The position numbers were made by a program, and so were the translations under genes. Below, piece after piece: positions 1 to 6,197 of a stretch of DNA of 29,568 bases (positions are counted from its first letter, which is position 1; the number at the start of each line of letters is the position of its first letter). Source of the stretch: B4-G1 sp964393895 (GTDB taxonomy: Bacteria > Chloroflexota > Anaerolineae > B4-G1); assembly GCA_964393895.1 (NCBI GenBank), contig CAYMWP010000046.1, positions 1-29,568 on the forward strand, read 5' to 3'. The notes below the pieces were generated by a model. That model saw only the letters and a program-made list of their open reading frames with translations, searched no databases and was not told the DNA's origin.

Positions 1-40
1 TGATTAACGAAGCTAGGGTATGAGGACAGGTGTCCTAAAC

Positions 41-51
41 GAAACACACCC
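41..51. repeat. Dispersed 11-bp motif, copy 1
   Basis: The 11-mer gaaacacaccc occurs here, and its reverse complement occurs at 11370-11380 and 24093-24103, each time in a short intergenic stretch. It directly precedes the ribosome binding site of the first gene. The motif is too long to expect three times by chance in a window of this size, so the copies are probably relics of one dispersed element. Its function is unknown. Confidence 0.4.
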
Positions 52-74
52 ATTTCAAATATACGGAGGGAAAT

Positions 75-407
75 ATGTTAAGCCGAAATTATCTGGAGGT
101 TCCCCAGGAACCCGTCGGAGAGGACAAGTCTGTCCGCTGGGTGATCGGGAAGCCGGAAGGAGCGCCCAACTTTGCCATGCGGGTGATCGAGTTTGAGCCG
201 GGGGCCACCTTTGAGACCCACCAACACCCGTATGAGCACGAGATCTTTGTATTGGAGGGCGAGGGGGTGGCAGAAGGGGCAGAGGGAGAGATCGAGATGC
301 GGCCCGGCGTCGCGCTCTACGTACCTCCCGACGAGCCTCACGGATATCGGAACACCGGGCCAGGGACGTTGCGCTTTATCTGCGTCATACCACACGAGGA
401 GGATTAA
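75..407 (+). CDS. Small single-domain cupin protein
   Basis: The product has 110 residues and is one beta-barrel cupin domain. Cupin motif 1 is visible as THQHPYEHEIFVLEGEG (two His, one Glu, closing Gly) and motif 2 as VPPDEPHGYRN, so a mononuclear metal site is likely. Small stand-alone cupins of this kind bind a metal and often a small ligand; no substrate can be read from the sequence. A GGAGGG ribosome binding site lies eight bases before the ATG. The stop codon abuts the ATG of the OsmC gene, so the two are translationally coupled. A second cupin-OsmC pair lies at 27110-26310 on the other strand. The family call is firm; the function is open. Confidence 0.9.
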   Translation: MLSRNYLEVPQEPVGEDKSVRWVIGKPEGAPNFAMRVIEFEPGATFETHQHPYEHEIFVLEGEGVAEGAEGEIEMRPGVALYVPPDEPHGYRNTGPGTLRFICVIPHEED

Positions 408-836
408 ATGTCATCACAGGCACAGGCAACCTGGGTCGGGCCGGGACTGCGGCTGGTGGGTGAACCATCCGGCGGTCCGGCGCTGGTTCTGGATCACGTC
501 TTGCCCGGAGAGAATAGATCAGAGACCGGAGTGCGTCCAATGGACACACTGCTCGTCGGGCTGCTCGGCTGCACCTTGATGGACGTCGTCTCTATCTTGA
601 AGAAAAAAAGGCAGCCTTTCACGGGCGTGCGAGTGGAAGCGACCACCGAGCGAGCCGAGGAGCACCCCAAGGTTTATACTCAAATCCACCTGGAATTCAT
701 CGTCACGGGCAAAGATACGAGTCCCCAGGCAGTCGAGCGGGCCATTGAGCTTTCGCAGACCAAGTACTGCCCCGCCTCGGCGATGTTGAGCCAAGCGGTA
801 GAGATCACGACCGGCTACAGGATCGAGGAAGAATGA
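408..836 (+). CDS. OsmC family protein (two-cysteine type)
   Basis: The product has 142 residues and matches the OsmC/Ohr fold, a family of thiol-dependent hydroperoxide reductases. Both expected cysteines are present: Cys55 in LLGCTLMDVV at the start of the central helix and Cys121 in KYCPASAML. The protein could therefore reduce organic peroxides, taking electrons from a dithiol partner. That activity is inferred from the family. The ATG follows the cupin stop with no gap, and the TGA overlaps the ATG of the next small gene. The membrane thioredoxin-like protein encoded 2.2 kb downstream would be a plausible reductant, but that is speculation. Confidence 0.9.
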   Translation: MSSQAQATWVGPGLRLVGEPSGGPALVLDHVLPGENRSETGVRPMDTLLVGLLGCTLMDVVSILKKKRQPFTGVRVEATTERAEEHPKVYTQIHLEFIVTGKDTSPQAVERAIELSQTKYCPASAMLSQAVEITTGYRIEEE

Positions 837-1006
837 ACGAGCCTACGAACGGACGAGTAGCTGAACTAGAGACCCAAATTGCCGACCTGAAAGCCCGCCT
901 GCCCAAACACTCTGTTCCTCCATCAATGCTCATCGAGCTGGATGACCTGGAAGAAAAGTTGGAGCAAGCGAGGGCAGAAGCAGCGCGGCAGGAGGGCGTC
1001 CAATGA
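833..1006 (+). CDS. 57-residue coiled-coil protein
   Basis: This short gene is bracketed by ATGA overlaps on both sides: its ATG overlaps the OsmC stop, and its TGA overlaps the ATG of the carbonic-anhydrase-like gene. This strongly supports translation. The 57-residue product is charged and helical. It has two heptad-like stretches (VAELETQIADLKARL and IELDDLEEKLEQARAEA) separated by a PKHSVPPSM turn, the shape of an antiparallel helical hairpin. It has no Cys, no membrane segment and no recognisable catalytic motif. Its position suggests a partner or adaptor for a neighbour, but no function can be assigned. Confidence 0.7.
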   Translation: MNEPTNGRVAELETQIADLKARLPKHSVPPSMLIELDDLEEKLEQARAEAARQEGVQ

Positions 1007-1551
1007 CCATCGCATCGTTCGAGGGCCGGGCTCCCCGCATTGGGGCGGGCACGTACATCCATCCCTCGGCCGACCTCTTTGGCGATGTGACCATCGGCGC
1101 CGGCTGCTGGATCGGCCCCGGCGCGCGCATCCGGGGCGACTATGGCACCATCGTTCTCGGCGACTATTGTAGCGTAGAGGATAACTGCGTCATCCACGCC
1201 CGCCCCGGCGAGCGAACGACGTCGGATTGGAACAATCCGCTGGCAATTGGGTCACCGTCGGCCACGGCGCGGTCATCCACAACGTGACAATGATCCACGA
1301 TTACGCCATCATCGGCATGGGGGCGGTGGTCTCCGACTGAGCAACCCTGGGCGAATGGGCCGTGGTGGGGGAAGGGGCCGTCGTCCGGCAAGGGCAAGAG
1401 GTTCCGCCGGGCCACATTGCGGTGGGGGTGCCGGTCAAGGTGCTGGAGAAAACCGTGAGCGAGGAATAAAGCCCAATGGAGCGAGTTCAAAAAGACCTGC
1501 GTGGATCTGGCACGGCGCTACCCGGAGGGCTGGGTCCCTCAGGAGGAATGA
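1003..1551 (+). pseudogene. Decayed gamma-carbonic anhydrase-like gene
   Basis: The translation shows a left-handed beta-helix hexapeptide-repeat protein of the gamma-carbonic anhydrase family: IHPSADLFGDVTIGAG, then SVEDNCVIHARPGERTT, then TVGHGAVIHN and VGVPVKVLEK. Three lesions break the frame. An extra 20 bases at 1231-1250 shift the frame, and deleting them restores a continuous reading. An in-frame TGA lies at 1338-1340. An apparent 2-base loss near 1467 moves the C-terminal end (WSEFKKTCVDLARRYPEGW) into a third frame. Read through all three, the ancestral gene would end at 1549-1551, overlapping the endonuclease IV start like its upstream neighbours. The intact upstream part ends at 1287. 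Sequencing indels are the alternative, but a clean 20-base insertion is unlike one. Confidence 0.8.
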
Positions 1552-2396
1552 TGCGCCTCGGTGCCCACGAATCTATCGCTGGCGGGTTGCACAAAGCGTT
1601 CGACCGCGCCCAGTCGGTGGGCTGCGACGCGATGCAGATATTCGTCAAGCCCAACCGAAACTGGGCCGTAAAGCCGCTGACCGAAGAGGACATTGCCCGC
1701 TTCAAAGCCAGGGCCGCAGAAACCGGCATCCATCCGGTGGTGGCCCACACCTCCTACCTGCTCAATCTCGCTTCCCCGAAAAAAGACCTGTGGCAAAGAT
1801 CACGAGACACGCTCATCGTCGAGTTGGAGCGATGCGAGGCGCTGGACGTGCCCTACCTGGTGCTGCACCCCGGCTCGCACGTGGGATCGGGGGAGGAGAC
1901 GGGGCTGGCGCGGGTAGCTCAGGGGCTAGGGGAGGTACACGCCGCCACGCCCGGTTTCCGCACCCACATTCTCCTCGAGACCACCGCCGGGCAAGGCACC
2001 AACCTGGGATACACATTCGAGCAGTTGGCCTGGCTGGTGGAGCGCGCGCCGGAGGGAGAACGGCTGGGGGTCTGCCTGGATACGTGTCACGTTTTCGCCG
2101 CCGGCTACGAGCTACGCACGGTGGAGGGGTACGAGGCCACGATGGAAGAATTCGACCGGGCCGTGGGCTTGGCGCGACTCGAGGCGATCCACCTTAACGA
2201 TAGCAAGGGCGACCTGGGCGGCCGCAAAGACCGGCACGAGCACATTGGCCAGGGACGCATAGGGCTGGAGGGGTTCCGCAACTTGTTGAACGATCCCCGC
2301 CTGGCAGGATTGCCGGGCTTGCTAGAGACCCCCAAGGGAGACGATCTGCGCGAGGATCGGGAAAACCTGGCGGTGCTGCGGTCGTTAGTCAAATGA
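1551..2396 (+). CDS. nfo: Endonuclease IV (AP endonuclease)
   Basis: This AP endonuclease family 2 protein has about 281 residues. It is a zinc TIM-barrel that cleaves DNA 5' of abasic sites in base excision repair. Family signatures are clear: MRLGAHESIAGG at the N terminus, GVCLDTCHVFAAGYEL in the middle, and HLNDSKGDLGGRKDRHEHIG near the end, which supply metal ligands and substrate contacts. The ATG at 1551 fits the usual family start and lies four bases after AGGAGG; the ATG at 1548 is too close to it. A longer frame from 1476 is the shifted tail of the upstream pseudogene. The stop overlaps the methyltransferase ATG. Confidence 0.95.
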   Translation: MRLGAHESIAGGLHKAFDRAQSVGCDAMQIFVKPNRNWAVKPLTEEDIARFKARAAETGIHPVVAHTSYLLNLASPKKDLWQRSRDTLIVELERCEALDVPYLVLHPGSHVGSGEETGLARVAQGLGEVHAATPGFRTHILLETTAGQGTNLGYTFEQLAWLVERAPEGERLGVCLDTCHVFAAGYELRTVEGYEATMEEFDRAVGLARLEAIHLNDSKGDLGGRKDRHEHIGQGRIGLEGFRNLLNDPRLAGLPGLLETPKGDDLREDRENLAVLRSLVK

Positions 2397-2980
2397 GCGT
2401 CTTTGACGGGCTCTCCTCAATCTACAACGTCGGGATGCTACCGCTGGAGTTATTGATGCTCCGGCGGTTGCGGCGCCAGACCTTCCCGCTACTCAGAGGC
2501 AACGTATTAGAGATAGGGATCGGTACAGGGGTCAATCTGCCGCTCTACGGGCCGGAGGCGCACGTGACAGGCTGTGACGCCAGCGGAGAGATGCTGGCTT
2601 GGGCAGCCCGCCGTTCACACAACGGCGCGGCACTGACGCAGAGCGATGTCCAGACTCTCCCCTTCCCCGATGGCAGTTTTGACCTGGTGACGGCTTCATT
2701 CCTGTTCTGTTCGGTCACCGACCCGGCGCGGGGGCTGGCGGAAGCGCACCGCGTCCTGCGGGCCGGCGGGAAACTGGTATTGCTGGAACATACGCGGGGC
2801 AACAAAGGACTGGGGGCCTGGCTGACTGACACACTCCATCCAGCATGGAAAGCCTGGAGTAAGGAATGTCACTTGAACCGGGAGACGGCCCAGACGGTGG
2901 CCCAGGCCGGGTTCCAGGTGCAGCGGGTGGAGCGGCACGCACTGGGAATCGTGCGAGTGATCGAGGCAACAAGACCCTGA
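2393..2980 (+). CDS. Class I SAM-dependent methyltransferase (UbiE-like)
   Basis: The product has 195 residues. The Rossmann SAM-binding loop is VLEIGIGTGVNLPLY, followed by motif II (VTGCDASGEML), motif III-like LPFPDGSFDLVTASFLFCSV, and a post-motif helix with VLRAGGKLVLLEHTRG. This is the UbiE/Coq5-related subgroup that methylates small molecules or lipids such as quinones or phospholipids. The substrate cannot be read from sequence. The N-terminal stretch (FDGLSSIYNVGMLPLELLMLRRLRRQ) is typical of phosphatidylethanolamine- or menaquinone-type enzymes. Translation is coupled to nfo by ATGA overlap. The stop codon lies inside the first of two short palindromes at 2974-3005. Confidence 0.88.
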   Translation: MSVFDGLSSIYNVGMLPLELLMLRRLRRQTFPLLRGNVLEIGIGTGVNLPLYGPEAHVTGCDASGEMLAWAARRSHNGAALTQSDVQTLPFPDGSFDLVTASFLFCSVTDPARGLAEAHRVLRAGGKLVLLEHTRGNKGLGAWLTDTLHPAWKAWSKECHLNRETAQTVAQAGFQVQRVERHALGIVRVIEATRP

Positions 2981-3005
2981 GGGTTTCAGAAAACCCTAAG
3001 GGTTT
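2974..3005. repeat. Two tandem ACCCT-N-AGGGT palindromes
   Basis: ACCCT-G-AGGGT (2974-2984) and AAACCCT-A-AGGGTTT (2991-3005) are two copies of the same palindrome six bases apart. They span the methyltransferase stop and end just before the thioredoxin ribosome binding site. They could fold as small hairpins in mRNA, but no T-run follows. A REP-like element or a pausing/processing site between two cistrons is possible. Confidence 0.45.
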
Positions 3006-3023
3006 CCCGATATGGAGAATTTG

Positions 3024-3440
3024 ATGAAACGTTTCTGGCGAGAGAATTGGTCGGTGATTGCGATAATCGCCGCGATGGTGGGCGGCTACCTGTTTCTGCG
3101 CACGCCGGGCGACGACCTGGCCTCGACGGCCGAGTTCTACGCCCAGGTAAGCGACGGCGTGCCCACGCTGGTAGAGTTCTACTCCAACACCTGAAGCGCG
3201 TGCCTGCTGGCCAAGCCCGCCGTGGACGGGCTAGAACGAGAGCTGGGAGACCAGATGCAAGTACTGCGGCTGAATGTGATGGACGATGTAGGCGGCGAGT
3301 TGGCGCTGCGCTACGGCGTGCGCGGCGTACCCACGTTCGTGCTGCTGGATGGCGCGGGCGAGGTGGTACTGGCGCGGGCCGGAATGCCGGATCGAAATGA
3401 AATCGTGGCTGCGGTAAAAGCCGCTACTCCCCGCCCCTAA
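3024..3440 (+). CDS. Membrane-anchored thioredoxin-like protein with in-frame UGA (candidate selenoprotein)
   Basis: Reading through the TGA at 3192-3194 gives one continuous thioredoxin domain: PTLVEFYSNT, then UGA, then SACLLAKPAVDGLEREL, with the cis-proline region YGVRGVPTFVLLDGAGEVV. The UGA falls exactly on the first cysteine of the CxxC active site, giving U57-S-A-C60. An N-terminal segment (NWSVIAIIAAMVGGYLFLR) anchors the domain in the membrane, facing outward. GGAGA five bases before the ATG at 3024 favours that start over 3012. A hairpin follows at 3214-3232 (AGCCCG / CGGGCT). Selenocysteine insertion is the attractive reading, since thioredoxin-like UxxC proteins are a known bacterial selenoprotein class. 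A TGC-to-TGA mutation is the alternative. No selABCD genes lie in the window. The 3' end overlaps the convergent phosphoesterase by 17 bases. Confidence 0.72.
3214..3232 (+). promoter_or_regulatory. Candidate bacterial SECIS hairpin
   Basis: Twenty-five bases separate the UGA (3192-3194) from the loop of a hairpin with stem AGCCCG/CGGGCT and loop CCGTGGA. If the last pair opens, the loop begins with G. Bacterial SECIS elements are short coding-region stem-loops just downstream of UGA, and this spacing lies within their usual range. The stem is short and GC-rich sequence forms such stems easily, so this is supportive rather than decisive. Confidence 0.35.
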
Positions 3441-4638
3441 GCTCAATGCTCACGATCTCTGGGCGACACAGAAATCGGGCGCGGGGCAGCCCCCCACCCT
3501 CAAATCCCACTCCGCGGCTGATGTACATCCGGGTGTCGCCCTCCTCAAATAACCCCGACGCATACCGCCTACCGTACAGCGAGTTGGTGACGATGGCCCC
3601 ATAGAAAGGCAGCCGGAGTTGGCCGCCGTGGGTGTGCCCGCCCAGGTACAGGTCCACCCGGTGTCCGGCTGCCTCGCGTATCAGGTCAGGCGAGTGGAAA
3701 AGCAGCAACGTGAAAGCCTCGGTGGGCACGCCCTCCATCGCCCGCTCCAGACGCGCCACGTCCAGCTCCTGCCGGTGGCTGCACGCCACCCCCACCAACG
3801 TCACCGCCTGCCCGCGCACATCCACCGTCACTGCTTCCTGCTCCAGCCACACGACTTTGGTGCCCTCCACCAGCCAGGCCATAGATTCCAGTGTAGGCTC
3901 CACTGACCCGCGCACCCCGTAAATGCCGTAAGGGGCTTCCAGTTGCGCCACGAACCGGCGAAAGTGAGCGGCGGAGGTGGGATCGGACAGGTAGGAGAGG
4001 TTCAAATAGTCGCCGGTGAGAACGATAATGTCGGGCTGGAGGGCGTTGACCTTGCGGACAACTTGCGCCTCCCGGAAGCTGCTGCGCTCGATGTGGACAT
4101 CGGTGATGTGCACCACGCGGAGCGGCGGGGCGGACGGATCCAGGTCATCGAAACTCAGCGCCAACTCTGTCGTCTCCACCCACAGAGGTTCCACGACGTA
4201 GGCGTACACCTGCACACCGCTGAAGAGCAGGTTAACGACCGAGAACAAGACAAGCGCCGAGTACGCCCTGACATCCACACCACGACGGCGGCCCCGCCAA
4301 CGGGCCAGCAGCGCCGCCCCTAGCAACCCCCAGAATAAGAGTTGACGCACGAATATGCTAGAGATCAGCGGCGGCATAATAGTCAGAGAGAAGGAGAGGC
4401 GCAGGCGTGGCAATGCCCACAGTAATGCCCAGTCGAACAGGCAGAACAACAGAAAAGCCGCAGCCAGGGGCAGGCCCTCTTGCGCGAGGGCGCGCGCCTC
4501 CCGACGCCGCCCGCTCAGCGCTGCCAAGCCTGCCCCTGCGATGACGACGGCCGCTCCGAGAGCAGCCACAGCGATGACTATCTCACCCGGATGATAAAGT
4601 ACCAAGAACGTCAGAAACTCGCGCAGAGCGATCAGCAT
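3424..4638 (-). CDS. Membrane metallophosphoesterase (YkuE/calcineurin-like)
   Basis: The product has 404 residues. About four hydrophobic segments fill the first 150 residues, followed by a calcineurin-like phosphoesterase domain. Metal-site motifs are VVHITDVHIE, LTGDYLNL and GGHTHGGQL. Family members such as YkuE hydrolyse phosphoesters, often lipid-linked, at the membrane. The usual GNHD/GNHE block appears here as RGSVEPT, so Asn and His of that block are replaced, which may lower or change activity. The gene begins 20 bases after the orphan membrane protein (4659-6020) and is probably cotranscribed with it. There is no clear ribosome binding site before the ATG. Its 3' end overlaps the convergent thioredoxin-like gene. 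Confidence 0.85.
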   Translation of the reverse strand: MLIALREFLTFLVLYHPGEIVIAVAALGAAVVIAGAGLAALSGRRREARALAQEGLPLAAAFLLFCLFDWALLWALPRLRLSFSLTIMPPLISSIFVRQLLFWGLLGAALLARWRGRRRGVDVRAYSALVLFSVVNLLFSGVQVYAYVVEPLWVETTELALSFDDLDPSAPPLRVVHITDVHIERSSFREAQVVRKVNALQPDIIVLTGDYLNLSYLSDPTSAAHFRRFVAQLEAPYGIYGVRGSVEPTLESMAWLVEGTKVVWLEQEAVTVDVRGQAVTLVGVACSHRQELDVARLERAMEGVPTEAFTLLLFHSPDLIREAAGHRVDLYLGGHTHGGQLRLPFYGAIVTNSLYGRRYASGLFEEGDTRMYISRGVGFEGGGLPRARFLCRPEIVSIELRGGE

Positions 4639-4658
4639 TGAGATACTACAGTGCTCAT

Positions 4659-6020
4659 CTACCCACCCGCCATTCCTTTGACCCGCCCGGCCAACTCTTC
4701 CACCTGAGCTACGGCCGTCTTGGCGCCGCGCAACTTGTCCAGTTGATCGTGCCAGAAAGCGGAGCCGGCGGCAGCGCCCAGGCCGCTGAGGTAGATACCG
4801 GGAGTGAGGCCGAGCAATGCGACCACGACGGCCTGAAATGCGCTAGAAGCCGCCTGGGCAGCGCCGCTGCTTTCCGGCGGCGTCTCGACCCGCGCCGCTT
4901 CGCCGGGGCAGCTCTTTTCGATCAATTGCCCCACCGTGCACCACTCGACGGGCTGCCCTTGGGTATCCAGACGGGCAAAGTTGCCGACCGTACCACCCAG
5001 GATCGGGGAGAGTAACTGAATGGAATCCACCCGCAGCGAGGCCGCCAGTACGATACCCACCACTGCGGAAAGGACGCGCAGCCAGGCGATGCGGGTGTTC
5101 TCCCGGTTCTTTTGGGCCGCATCCTCTTCAAAAATCCGTGTAGCCGCCTGCTCGAGTGTGGTGAGGGCACCAAACGGCTTGTGCTGACCGAGTTTATCGA
5201 GCCTCTCGTTAAAGCTCTCTCCGTCGGGCAGACGGTTGCGCAGCCAGGCCCAGAGGTATTCCAGATAGGAGGGAATAAAGAGCACCGACCTGACGATCTT
5301 GCCCACCACGCTCTCTCCCAAAGAGTTCCCCAGATTGAACATCCGTCGGCGCAGTCCGTTCCAGAACCTGCCTATCACGCCTCGCAGATCATTGTTCTGC
5401 TTGCGCACGGCGTCGAGCAGTGTCGCAGCGGCCTCCAGGTGAGTGGCGATCTCGGTGGCGTTAGTGGCTTTTAGTTCCTCGAGCGTTTGCTCGAACCACG
5501 CCCTGATATCGCCCTCGTTCCCATCAATCTTTAGGGCGGAAGCCAACTCGCTCCAATGTTCGTCCATCACATCCCGCACCTCTTTGGAAGCCAGTTCCTT
5601 CACAAAGGCGGGCAGCGCCTCCTGTATCTTTGTGTGTAGCTCCTCCGCTCTATCCTCGTACTCGGTCGTCAACTCTTGGAGTTTTTTCATACTCGCGTTG
5701 AGCTGCCGTTGCGCTTCTGTACTGGCCCCCAGTTCAGCCAGTGTCCCCGGCAACCAGTCCCTCATTCTGCCCAGGGCTTCCGTGGCCGACGTCTGGCGCT
5801 TGAGGCCAAAAATGGGCCGCACAGCGTCAATCACCACCTCGGCACCGACGGCCAGGATCATCATCATGGCGGCGTATAAACCCAGCGCCCCGATGACCTT
5901 GGCGATGGTGCTCTCCGTCTCTCCGTCCCCGTCCTGCTCGAGCGGGCTGGCGCAGGCAACGGCCGGCGTCAGCGCCAGAAGCAGGGCTACCAACAACAGA
6001 ACCAACAGCGTGCGTTTCAT
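4659..6020 (-). CDS. Orphan membrane protein with signal peptide and coiled coil
   Basis: The product has 453 residues and I do not recognise a family. A signal peptide (KRTLLVLLLVALLLALTPAV) precedes an acidic stretch. Membrane segments follow near residues 40-65 (IGALGLYAAMMMILAVGAEV), about 310-330 (WLRVLSAVVGIVLAASL) and about 400-430. Between the first and second lies a long charged helical region rich in Glu, Lys and Leu, likely a coiled coil, and then an Arg-rich amphipathic part. Two cysteines (EWCTVGQLIEKSC) sit in the segment between the last two membrane spans. The start at 6020 is chosen over 6041 because GGAGAG lies just before it. Its own promoter is at 6080-6108. Confidence 0.8.
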   Translation of the reverse strand: MKRTLLVLLLVALLLALTPAVACASPLEQDGDGETESTIAKVIGALGLYAAMMMILAVGAEVVIDAVRPIFGLKRQTSATEALGRMRDWLPGTLAELGASTEAQRQLNASMKKLQELTTEYEDRAEELHTKIQEALPAFVKELASKEVRDVMDEHWSELASALKIDGNEGDIRAWFEQTLEELKATNATEIATHLEAAATLLDAVRKQNNDLRGVIGRFWNGLRRRMFNLGNSLGESVVGKIVRSVLFIPSYLEYLWAWLRNRLPDGESFNERLDKLGQHKPFGALTTLEQAATRIFEEDAAQKNRENTRIAWLRVLSAVVGIVLAASLRVDSIQLLSPILGGTVGNFARLDTQGQPVEWCTVGQLIEKSCPGEAARVETPPESSGAAQAASSAFQAVVVALLGLTPGIYLSGLGAAAGSAFWHDQLDKLRGAKTAVAQVEELAGRVKGMAGG

Positions 6021-6079
6021 AACACTCTCTCCTTTCATCAATTTGGCAGAAGGGAATCAATACCACAGGCAGCGACACC

Positions 6080-6108
6080 AGTATAGCAAATCTGGTCAAA
6101 GGTGTCAA
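6080..6108 (-). promoter_or_regulatory. Sigma-70-type promoter for the orphan membrane protein
   Basis: On the minus strand, TTGACA (6103-6108) is followed after exactly 17 bases by TATACT (6080-6085). The gene start lies 60 bases downstream. The same pair of hexamers and the same spacing occur on the opposite strand 25 bases away. Confidence 0.75.
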
Positions 6109-6130
6109 AATCGAAACCCGCGATGGCCGC

Positions 6131-6159
6131 TTGACACACGTTCTTGTCTGGAATATACT
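6131..6159 (+). promoter_or_regulatory. Sigma-70-type promoter for the hybrid kinase operon
   Basis: TTGACA (6131-6136), a 17-base spacer and TATACT (6154-6159) form a near-consensus promoter. Transcription would begin near 6166, downstream of the first possible ATG at 6144, so the kinase must start at 6198 or 6204. It diverges from the minus-strand promoter at 6080-6108. Confidence 0.75.
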
Positions 6160-6197
6160 TGACGTACTCGCCGCCAAACGCCTTTTATAAAGACGAG

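Noticed and set aside
1247..2197. Plus-strand open frame of 316 codons overlapping nfo
   Set aside because: Endonuclease IV is unambiguous in another frame. Only the part up to about 1468 matters, as the shifted middle of the carbonic-anhydrase pseudogene.
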